A stretch of DNA of 20,402 bases from positions 1-20,402 of the forward strand of contig JADGIZ010000189.1 of assembly GCA_027604665.1 (NCBI GenBank), given 5' to 3'. Shown piece by piece: positions 10,601 through 18,796 of this stretch. Position 1 is the stretch's first letter, and each line of letters starts with the position of its first letter. The DNA is from Polyrhizophydium stewartii. Lineage: Eukaryota > Chytridiomycota > Chytridiomycetes > Rhizophydiales. The notes under the pieces were generated by a model. The model was given only the letters and a program-made list of their open reading frames with translations. It was not told the DNA's origin and ran no database searches. Made by a program: the position numbers and the translations under genes.

Positions 10601-11886
10601 TTACTCGCGTTCCATGCCGCTGGTTGAAAGGCCCAGGTTGATCAACTCACTCGTTGTTGAGAGGAAGAGTGCCCAAGCGAACTCCAAAAGGCTTTTTCTG
10701 AAATCGGGTTGCTGCACGCCCTGGCTCTTACTGACAGCGGATGGAGGAGGCGAAACAAGGAATGCCTCGATGGTCGTGGTGAGCGCTTCGTACTCATCCC
10801 AGTCTTGGGCGTGCTGTTTCTGGATGCGCTTGATGTGCTCGATGACACTACGACCGTTGCACTCCTCGTCTTGAATACCGGCGTGCTTGGCGATAGCGAT
10901 GGCATCATCCAAGAGGGCAGTGAATGTCGCCTTTTTCACAACCTCCTTGAGGTTGCAGAAGCTAGGCCACGCGAGAAAAGGTTTGCATCAGCCATGAGGT
11001 GCGCCGCAACACTGCCAGTATTAGCCGGGCCAAGCGCGCTTACGCACAGAAAATTGCCCCGATGCATGGCAGGGAGGATGGACGATAACGGAAACCAAGA
11101 GGCGTTGGTGTCGACAAGGCCGGCGATCCAAACAACCATGTATCGCTGCGATTCGATATCCTATGCCCAAGTCAGCACCAAGATGTTTGGCGATCAGGCG
11201 CGAGCTCTCACCTCGCGTCTGAGGAATCTGAAGCCAGGATTGAGGCAGCTTTGCAGCTTTTCCAAGATCCGCTCGCACTTGTTGATGTGCGCCTTTCCGA
11301 GGCCGAGAGAAACCGCTATGTCCCCAACGATAGTCGCCTTGGGCGGCGCCGCGAGGGGAGGCAAGATCGGCACATCGGAGCGCGATCGCTTTGGATTCGG
11401 TGTGCAGCAACTTGACGACTTGGTCAAGGCATTGAGCGACTGTTCGTGCGGCACGCCGCAACCAGCGTCTGTTGCAGGCAGAGCGGCGGGGTAAGCCGGA
11501 ACAGCGTGCTCGCCGCAGCCAGCGTCCTCTCGAAGAGACACGTTGCCGAGCTCCGAGGAGACATCCTGGACGCTCGCATGGCAGTTGTGGAACGCGGAGC
11601 GGCGCAAGTGCCCGCCCTGGTCGGAAGGCGCGCCGTGCTTGCTCTCGCTCGGAGCACAAAGAGAGGCGAAGTGACGCTGCGGCAGCTGACTCCGTTTGCT
11701 GAATGCGTTGCAGATGGGGCGGCCCTCGACGCCAGTTCGGATGTCCGTAGGCCGTCGAGCCACGGGACGCATCAGCTGCGGGGCGTCTGTCGGACTGCCG
11801 CCTGGCGAGTCGTTTGTTGGCGAGAGCTCCATCGGTGATCCCGACTCCTCGCGAGACCGCTTGGCGCAGGACGCAGGGCCGAACAT
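7625..11886 (-). CDS. RBR: Retinoblastoma-family pocket protein (RB/RBR)
   Basis: Pocket proteins bind E2F/DP and hold the G1/S block until CDK phosphorylation. Exons read in phase: 11212-11886, 11048-11160, 10651-10961, 10459-10563, 10248-10381, 9952-10165, 9791-9876, 9558-9716, 9420-9501, 9243-9352, 9098-9211, 8929-9024, 8731-8856, 8580-8648, 8199-8468, then from 8135. Residues 1 to about 190 are disordered with SP sites (GSP, LSP, DSP, GSP). An RB N-terminal domain follows (MVVWIAGLVD, LLEFAWALFLSTT, LCEALKVGEKDV). Box A starts near residue 547 and includes AAWELGQSLFYALL, GFYRALLLVALESV and LFIVTERLLSAEIW. Box B is residues 799 onward: LCRSLKLSEKHT, MLEIVSDRNVDIVVM, TFKDI-type PSFKDITNAY, then LVKFHDEIFVAKTASLF. 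The Ser/Pro-rich tail to 7625 needs one more intron (perhaps 7990-8010 leftwards); otherwise translation stops at 7983. A C-terminal CDK-like TESPPR would depend on that tail. Confidence 0.92.
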
Positions 11887-12113
11887 GCCTGGCACGAGTG
11901 CGGGTGTGGGCTCGTGATAGGTCCAAGAATGTGCGCGACGAGCTGCACGTCAGCTGGGCGGCGTGCGACTGCGTTCGCGTGCGCCGGGGTCGTGTCTGAG
12001 GCCACGGTGGGTGGGCGTGCGGGCGGGACGACCGGGGCGGAGATTGAGGGCAAGTGCTGCACGTCGGAGCTGGCGCGACGACCGCATTCGTAGCCCAGGT
12101 TGTCCGCAGGACA
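11887..12113. other. Spacer upstream of the pocket-protein gene
   Basis: This 227 bp lies between the AAA+ stop and the pocket-protein ATG, so it should contain that gene's 5' flank. The frame stays open for some codons upstream of the ATG, but no second ATG of better context or homology is visible. Confidence 0.45.
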
Positions 12114-14983
12114 CTATTTACTGGATGCGAGCGCCTCCCGCAAGTGCGACGACAACACAGTCATGGAGCCTGCGCGAACAGCAGCCATGGCCGCCTTGCG
12201 ACAGATGCCCGCCAGATCGGCAAATGAGGCGCCCTGGGTCTCACGAGCAGTGCTCGCCAGGTCGCGAGAAGCCAGCCTGTGAGGCATGCGGCTGAGCATG
12301 CCATCGAGTGCCTGCCTGCGGGCTTGCATGTCTGGAAGCTCGAGTGCAATGTGCGCGTCAAGGCGGCCCGGGCGCAATATGGCAGGATCTATCATGGATT
12401 GCGAACGAGAGGCTTTTCGGCGCAGAAACGTCAGGGCTGCATGTTCTGAGCAGAGCCGTCTGGCGCTAGCGCATGGTGGGCGACTTACTGGCGATGACAC
12501 ACACTGGTGCTGTGTGGGCAATGACGCCGTCAAGTTCGGTCAGAAACAGGGTCACAATTCTGCCCGACGATCCCTCGCTCGAGCTGCCGCCCAGCGAGCG
12601 CGACGGAAGTAGATGCTCAATCTGTGCATCGGATGTTAATCGCGGGCGGGCGCTCACATCCGTGGCCGATAAATGAAACTTGCCTGGTCAACCAGCAGCA
12701 GACATGGTGCTGCCGAACGCGCTCGGCTAAACAGCCGCGCAATGGCTTTTTCGGACTCGCCCACAATCTTTGAGCGCACAGAGGCACCCTATAGCCGAAC
12801 GACGTGGCGGTGTTGGCGCCTGATTAGAAAATACAAAGAAGCGCGGCAGACAAAACAGAGCATGTGCGCATACATCAACAAAGATGCACGGGAAGGCAAG
12901 TTCGTTTGCAAGCGCGCACGCAAGTGCCGTTTTGCCGGCGCCAGACGGGCCATGGATCAGCACTCCTCGTGGGGGGCGCGACATGGAGTCGGGTCCCGTA
13001 AGCGACAATGCGTCAAATTCAAGAAACGGTTGCAAAACGAGCCCCTGTAGCTGCAAACATAAGCAGCCGGTCGCAGCCATTTTGCAGCGGCAAGTGAATA
13101 TGCGCCTTCTAAAACTGACCCTGAGACGCTTGATGGCGCTTTCGATTCCATAGAGGTCTTGCAAGCTTCCTGGCGGAGCCTTAATAGCTGGTCAGCAAGC
13201 AAGCGCGCTATACTTGGACTCTCTCACTGGTCTGAACTACCTTGCTCGCGAGACCGCGGAGCTCTGACGGAGGCGTTGTCTTGAGGTAGCGAGCCAAGTA
13301 AGCGAACTGATTTGCGGCGCTCTCAGCGTCACTTAAAGCAAACGAAGCAGATGCTTGCAGTGCCGCGACAATGTCCGAAAGGCTGTGAGATTTGGTCTGG
13401 CGAGCAAGTTGATCAATCTCTAAGTCCGAGCACGACGAATCTGGATTTTCAGGCGAGTGTCAATGGCCCCAAGTCCGGTCTTAACGCTGAAGCCGCGATC
13501 CAGTCACCTGAGAAGAATGTGCGGAAGAGACACGCTCGGTCCGCAATGGTCATTGCCGGAACAATGAAATGGTCAAAAAAGACGGCCGCGTCCTCAAGAT
13601 TCTGCAAGACCAGCTGCATATCGCTCGTCACCACTTCCGCAAAAGTTAGCAGACAGCAGAAAACATTGGAATTAAAAGTCTCGGCACCCACGGATGATAA
13701 GCGTTGGTGGCGACCATGCACCGTATGCATCGCGCACCTCTTGGAGGAACATGCGGCGAAAGACAGACGCCGCAGCTAGCGTTCCCGTTCCCAGTATATC
13801 CTCAAAGTTGTCCATAATTAGGATTGAACATGTCTCGGGATGTCGGCAGCGCGTCAAAGCTGTATCAAAAAGAAGACTCTCCAAGTCTCCCTCGCCTGGA
13901 TGTTGTCGGATAGACGCGTCAGAGATCAGATGAACACAGTTGGTTACTTTGTCGTGTTTGGTGAACACTCACGTGCAGACACAAGATCAGCCGCCTCGAT
14001 TTTGGCCCATGGAATGCCTGCAGCATCTAGTGTGTGTGCATGAGCAAACCAGAAAGCTGCTCGGTGCGCTCGATTCTGTCCTACCGGCAGCAGCGCGAAC
14101 GAGGCTTGTTTTGCCGCAGCCCGAGGAGCCTGAAACCAGAATGCCACGAGGAAACCCTAGTGTGCGCTTGGCTCTATCTGCTGAGAGTACATTCTGGGAA
14201 CTACGTGACGGTGCAATTTCATCCAGCAGCTGGCTGATCTTGCTGCTGAGCGCGACAAAAGCAGGCTCGAGTCCCGGGAAAACCTTTGGTTGGATGGGTT
14301 CTTGGTTACTCTGGCAGCTCGACTGTTGAATTGATACGCATGGAGGCGGGGAGATCCGAATCTCGGTTGATCCGGCGATGAGCGCAAGGGCGGATCCGCT
14401 CGGCGCTTGGGGTGTTTGCGCAACAGGCCTGGACGGCGTGTGAGCGGAGAGCGCTTGGATCCGGAAGCGGCAAGAGAGCCCATCCACCAGATCGACAGCG
14501 ACCGTCATGCCGTGGCAGACCGGACGGCCGCTCAGGGCGGCCGCGATGGCGCGGCGCCGCTCATTAAGGACAGCAACGCGCAGGGGGCTGGGATTCGAGC
14601 CCAGCACTTCGAGGTTGATCGAAGATGCCAGCGGCAGCACGGCCTTGTCCTGACGGAGGCCTGGTGTCAGCGCGTGCGCTCGAGCGCAGGCGACGGTCTG
14701 GGCTTCGGGCGCATGCCATTTTGAGCAGCAGCACTTCTCTGGGCCATGACTCCGTGGCCGGCGAGTCCGGCCACAGCGACTCTGCGAGTGCGAGCGACAC
14801 CAGCACACCCGACGCGCCGAGGTCAAGCCCGGGCGGAGCAAGCCGCACAGTCGCCGGTACGGCCGCGGTGCGGGGTGCGGCAGCGCTTTCCGAGGAGGCA
14901 GCGTCTCTTGAGCCGTGCAGTGCACATGGGGTCGGCTCAACGAGCACCAGCGAGGTGGCCGTTGCGCCGAGGGACGTGCTCAT
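12114..14983 (-). CDS. Divergent type II AAA+ ATPase, CDC48/AFG2 (SPATA5L1-like) class
   Basis: The protein has an N domain and two AAA domains. The N domain (14340-14983) has a CDC48-N-like pattern (VRLAPPGLDLGASG, GRPVCHGMTVAV, STEIRI); its internal intron near 14680-14850 is not settled. D1 has an intact Walker A (GSSGCGKT, near 14107-14130), then after two introns a Walker B ILIMDN (GAC AAC at 13807-13812), and no RPGR arginine finger (EDAAVFFDHF instead). D2 has Walker A GPSGAGKT (12928-12951), GESEKAIARLFSRAR, Walker B LLLVDQ (12684-12695), sensor-1 region VIATSRS and an intact arginine-finger loop ILRPGRLD. The catalytic Glu is therefore missing in both domains. Order, the KTSLVRAAADAAGIPW segment and the short C-terminus suit AFG2B/SPATA5L1 best; PEX1 and PEX6 are alternatives because their D1 domains are also degenerate. 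The ATG at 14983 is the best start; an in-frame upstream extension is possible. Confidence 0.85.
12622..12683 (-). other. Non-canonical GC-AG intron inside the D2 Walker B motif
   Basis: The exon ends GACCAG and the intron starts GCAAGT, the standard GC-AG donor consensus, and ends GCACAG. Removing these 62 nt joins LLLVDQ to IEHLLPSR, restoring the AAA Walker B-to-helix run. Using the nearest GT (two bases into the alternative reading) gives a stop, so the GC donor is favoured. Confidence 0.75.
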
Positions 14984-15190
14984 CAGCACAAAGCTCTCGC
15001 CTTGTGTTGGGCCGGGGTGTGCGTGTGAGCCGCGCCGAGTCGGCGAAACGGACCAAGGACGTCTGCGCCGCACGCCCACGCGAGCTTGCCCGCGCTCTCT
15101 GAACTCACGGGCGTCGCCGTGCGCCGTGCCGACGGCCGACACGCGGGAGATGTGCATCACTCGCGAGGTTCCCGCACTTGGGGAAACATG

Positions 15191-16049
15191 TCATGCATTG
15201 AAAGATTCACGAATCCACTCGAGCTCCGAGGCCGTTGGCTTGCGCGCCGCAGCGCCGTCAAATGTGTGCAGCAGACCGTCCTGCTTTGCATAGTAGCAGT
15301 ACCCAAGGTCTTGTGTCATGATGGGAGCAGATGGCATGCCGCCTGGATCGTTGCTGAGCTGCGGGCCACCTGGGAGGAAGCCGCCGACCCGCTCCGAGAA
15401 AAAGCGGCGGTCCTGCTCTGTGCAGTAATCCCAGTTGCGCTCGTCGTAGCGCAGTCCGTCGCTGAAGGTAAATTCCTCCTGGTCACCAAAGGCGTGAGTT
15501 TTTGATCAGTGAAGCCCGTATGGGCTGGTTGGGATCTTGAAGGACAACGAACCTTGATAGCGACGCCGTTGACCCACTCCGCCTCGTGTTTGCCGCCAGT
15601 CAGAAAATATATCGTGCCTGTGCCGTGGAATCTAAGCGTGGATGGTCAGCGACACGCACTCAGAGATGGGGTGTTCAGGTGCGGGCCGACGTGGTTCTCG
15701 CGACTACGAGGGGAGCGGCGCGACGAGGAAGCGCGGGCGTGCTCTCAAGCTTACTGGCCGTCTTTAAACTGCCCGATGTAGACGTTTCCGTCTGGAAAGG
15801 TATATCTTCCTTCGCCCTCGATCCTGGAGCAGGGTCGATCAGCGCGAAATCACCAATATCGCAGGCGGTAGTCGCGAGTCGGCTGTCTCGCTTCCCGACG
15901 CCACGATGGAATGGCGCCGCGGGAAATCGGCGTCCTGGTGCCTGTGCTGATGTCCATTTGAGGACACTGTGCGCTTATGAAGCAGCTGGGCATCCGACGC
16001 ACCGCTCGTTGACCGCCTCGGCCTCGAAAGGCGAGCCATGGAAAGCCAT
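15191..16049 (-). CDS. MORN5: MORN repeat-containing protein 5 (flagellum-associated)
   Basis: MORN5 is a small protein tied to cilia/flagella and sperm tails in animals; its biochemical role is not established. Four minus-strand exons (16003-16049, 15755-15823, 15553-15631, 15191-15478) join in phase to 160 aa, almost exactly the human length. Visible MORN units are FEAEAVNERIEGEGRYTF and VYIGQFKDGQFHGTGTIYF, followed by a third degenerate unit. The MORN5-specific C-terminus is clear: FTFSDGLRYDERNWDYC, DRRFFSE, a GY/YY-containing stretch and ELEWIRESF just before the TGA. The ATG at 16049 was chosen because its short exon supplies the first half of a MORN repeat and the splice phase fits. 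It sits head-to-head with the E3BP gene. Confidence 0.92.
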
Positions 16050-16157
16050 TGTAGCCAAATCGGCAAGCTTGCGAGGGATCGAGTCTTGAAAATCAGAATC
16101 GGCGGGTGCGTGGGCGATTGGCCCGGCCGAGCGTGCTCATGCCGTGCCCAAGGCCGT
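16050..16157. promoter_or_regulatory. Short bidirectional promoter between MORN5 and E3BP genes
   Basis: Only 108 bp separate the two divergent start codons as modelled. It contains ATTGG (an inverted CCAAT pentamer) at 16117-16121 and no obvious TATA box. Both genes' 5' UTRs and core promoters must overlap here, unless upstream noncoding exons exist. Confidence 0.5.
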
Positions 16158-17746
16158 ATGCGGCAGCACGAGGCGGCAGCGGCAGCGGCAGCGGCAGCGG
16201 TGTGGGCGAGATCCGCCCGATCGCGTCCTTTGCCGCACAGGCGACATCCGACATGCTCGGTGGGTCGCAGGCAGCCCTCGCTCGCTCCTCGACCTGCGTG
16301 ACCGGCCGCAGCAGCAGCCTGGCTCTTGGCGAGAGTCATGCGCCTTGCGGCGCGCACTCGCGCGAGGCCCCAGCGCTGGAGAGCGGAGGAGACGGCAGTC
16401 TGCCCGAGTCCATGAGCTCACACGACCAGCAGTGCTCAGATCTCGCTTCTCGACGAGCTCGGCGGCGGCAGCGGCGGCGGCCTCGTCCGCGGCGGCCACC
16501 GCAGGCAGCCTTTTCACACCTGCAGTCGCCAGCTTGATCGGAAGGCACCGCATCCCGGCGGATGTTGTTGCACGCATCCCGCGCTCTGGTGCGTCGAGTC
16601 TCCTGCCCGTCCGCCCGCCAGCCTCGGCTCGCACCGGTTGGCTGACGCGGCCTCGGCGATGCGGCGATGGGCCGCCGATCTCGCGCGATGGCTGCGATCC
16701 GGTCCTGATCCCCCGCCCGCCCGCGGCTCCCGGCTGGCGTTCGCGCCGCGCTGGCGCGGCATGCCATGCCCTCTCGCGACACAAGGCCCCAAACACCGTC
16801 TGCTCAAGGGCGATGTGCTCGCCTTTCTCGCGGAAGGAGGTGCCGCACCGGCCGACGAGCCCTTTGAGGGTGTGCCGGCCCGGTTTCACTCGCTCAGCGT
16901 CGATGCCACGCCGCTCCTGCGCGCGGCCCGCAGCAGCCCTTTGGCGCACCTCCGCGATGTCGCTGCGAGCGCAGTCGCTGCGGCGTTGATCCGTGCTCCC
17001 AAAGGTTGGTTGGTGGTGGCTGTCTGCTGGGGCGGCTCGACCGACAACGCATCCTCGAATTACTCACCTGCCTTGCCAGTCAATGCGCACTTCAACCGCA
17101 TCTCCGGCGGTGCGCAGGAGCAGAGCGTTGACCAGATCAAGCTCGTTCGTGAGTCGCCGTGGGGTGTATCGAGCATGCTTCTGCCCGTCGGCCCAAAGAC
17201 ATCCGCCGCCCTGGTCGCGAAGACGTTCCGGGACGTTCCGGCAAGCGCTTTGGCCCGCAATGTCTTTGAGTGAGCGACATTTGGAAACCCGCATGAGTCG
17301 TGCCTGCGGTGCTCACGCAGGCGCACTCGACCAGGCTGCGCGATTACATCGGGTCTGGCGCCGGCGACCTGCCGACGCCGTATCTGGATGAAGGCCGCAC
17401 CGTCGTGCTCTCGGTGCGCCTCGAGGAGGTGGCGGGTCAGTCTACCCTCAGCGGCACGGCAGACATCTTCGACGAACTCGTCGGGCCAAGCGCCTCATCT
17501 GCCCCTAAGCCTGCCGATGCCGCAGCGGATGCCCTCGACAAGCTCACCGGCGCGGCCACGTCTAATTCTCGCCCGTCGCCGCTCTCTGGTGCTGATGCGG
17601 TCTTTGACGGCCTGACCGCAGAGCCTGCACTTCCAGCCCATGCACAGCTTGTTTTCGAGTTGACTGTCGACAGTCGAGCGGTTGCCGCCAAGAACGCCGA
17701 CCAGTTCCTGCGCGAGTTGCAGACACAGCTTGCGAGCCAGGCCTGA
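16158..17746 (+). CDS. PDX1: E3-binding protein / protein X of the pyruvate dehydrogenase complex, lacking a lipoyl domain
   Basis: E3BP tethers dihydrolipoamide dehydrogenase (E3) to the PDC core in mitochondria. Exons 16158-16297, 16440-16588, 16786-17004, 17080-17269 and 17335-17746 join in phase to 369 aa. Residues 1-50 are an Ala/Arg-rich presequence ending ASRFSTSS, a typical matrix-protease site. The peripheral subunit-binding domain follows at about 73-110: TPAVASLIGRHRIPADVV, then after an intron GPKHRLLKGDVLAFLAEG. The rest resembles an E2 core: VNAHFNRISG, a middle part, and LTVDSRAVAAKNADQFLREL at 342-361. There the catalytic HxxxDG has become SRAVAAK, so acyltransfer activity is not expected. 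No lipoyl domain fits upstream; the MORN5 gene begins 108 bp away. Residues 275-328 carry three ADxFDxL-type repeats. The first exon (ATG 16158) is the least certain. A degenerate E2 of another complex is the alternative. Confidence 0.82.
16174..16200. repeat. (GGCAGC)n hexamer repeat coding polyalanine
   Basis: Four to five GGCAGC units. In the frame of the ATG at 16158 they encode a run of alanines within the predicted mitochondrial presequence. Confidence 0.85.
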
Positions 17747-17938
17747 TCACAAGTGCATGTCCCTGTATTTCTGCCAGGACGGCCACTGCGTCTTCGTCTC
17801 GAGTCGGCGGCCAGCAGGCGGCTCCACCGACTGCATGGCTGCCACCTCGCACCCCCCCCCAGCCTCATGCACATGAAGATACAAATGCATGGCAGCCATC
17901 GCCGCGTCCTCAGGCGTGCGTATCAGCGCGGGAGCTTC
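17747..17938. other. Tail-to-tail spacer with a C9 homopolymer
   Basis: This 192 bp lies between the convergent E3BP and coiled-coil stop codons. A run of nine C (17852-17860) is the only notable element. No gene is seen. Confidence 0.55.
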
Positions 17939-18533
17939 CTAGCATTCGCCCAGGCTCTGCGTCTCGTGCTGAAGAACATCGAGTAGGGTCTGCGACGATT
18001 CGACGATCTTGGAGTATGCAATCTCGGTTTCCTGCGCTCGAGCCACGACGAGTCAGTTCGCGCCGTCCCAGGCTTACGGCCGCTGCTGTATCTGGAGATT
18101 CGGGCGGCTCCACCTCGATCAGCTTGTCGAATCTGTCTTTCTTGGAGCTCGCCTGCCTCCCAGCGTCAGCTGTTGGATGGTCGTCCTTTGCAGGAAGGGG
18201 GAGTGGGCAGCGCGGGAGCGCACCTCGCGGAGCATCACGCGCGCCTGCTCGAGCTCGCTGTGCAGCTGCTGGATGGCCAGCTCGAGCTCGCTGCACCTTG
18301 CTGCGTGCTGCTCGGCGGCAAGCTGCAGGCTGCGTGCTCGGTGGTCAAGGCCTCGTCGCCGGGGCTGCTAGCGGCGCGAGTGGCCGCAGCCGGGCAAGCG
18401 CACCTGCGCCGTCGCTCGTAGGCCATCTCCAGGGCTGGCGCGGCGGTCAGCAGCTGCAGGCGGCCGCGCGCAGACGGGTGCACGCACCCTTGACGATGTC
18501 GTTGTTGTTCGCCTGCAAACTCGATGCTCGCAT
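17939..18533 (-). CDS. Small coiled-coil protein, possibly THOC7-like
   Basis: Five minus-strand exons (18488-18533, 18404-18453, 18224-18367, 18078-18185, 17939-18031) have clean splice ends and join in phase to 146 aa, ending in TAG. I do not firmly recognise the family. About residues 40-80 form a heptad-like helix (AAEQHAARCSELELAIQQL, HSELEQARVMLRE). A charged stretch KKDRFDKLIEVEPPESPDT follows, then a second helix ETEIAYSKIVESSQTLLDVL. The order (coiled coil, K/R-rich YD/FD-x-L, Pro, TE-x-EI, helix) loosely recalls THO complex subunit 7, but the N-terminal THOC7 segment is missing and similarity is weak. The first two exons are the least secure. It lies between E3BP (convergent) and eIF4A (same strand). 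Confidence 0.45.
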
Positions 18534-18796
18534 CTCGATGAGGATTTGCGGCACGAGGTGAAGACAGCAGCAGCGCCTCGCGCGCCGGGATGCAGGCTTA
18601 GAACCAAGGCCGGCGGGGGGGGGTTGCGAGCGGCAAGCGACCACTGAGAATATGCCTGAATTCATTGTTGGGCTTTTTGGTTTGTTTGCGACAGCGGTGG
18701 GATGTGCAGGTGGAGGGGCTGCGTTTATCGTTCAAATACTGCGCGGGCGACAGAGTCAGCATATGCGGAAAGCTGCACAGGGCGAGCGGCGAGAAC
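18534..18796. other. Spacer between eIF4A stop and coiled-coil gene
   Basis: This 263 bp contains a G run near 18614-18623 and a more AT-rich part near 18640-18700. No homologous coding exon was found, but a 5' exon of the coiled-coil gene could lie here. Confidence 0.45.

Noticed and set aside
12466..12657. PEX1 as the identity of the AAA+ gene, from the ATSR sequence in D2
   Set aside because: The D1 sequence, N domain and short C-terminus fit the AFG2/SPATA5L1 class better; ATSR alone is not decisive.
14580..14610. tRNA T-arm-like stem-loop (CTGGG/CCCAG around a CTCGAAT loop on the minus strand)
   Set aside because: It lies inside the N-domain exon of the AAA+ gene, and no acceptor, D or anticodon arms can be folded at the right spacing.
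16137..16949. 270-codon minus-strand frame opposite E3BP
   Set aside because: Arg/Ala-rich with no motif; it is the complement of GC-rich E3BP exons and introns.
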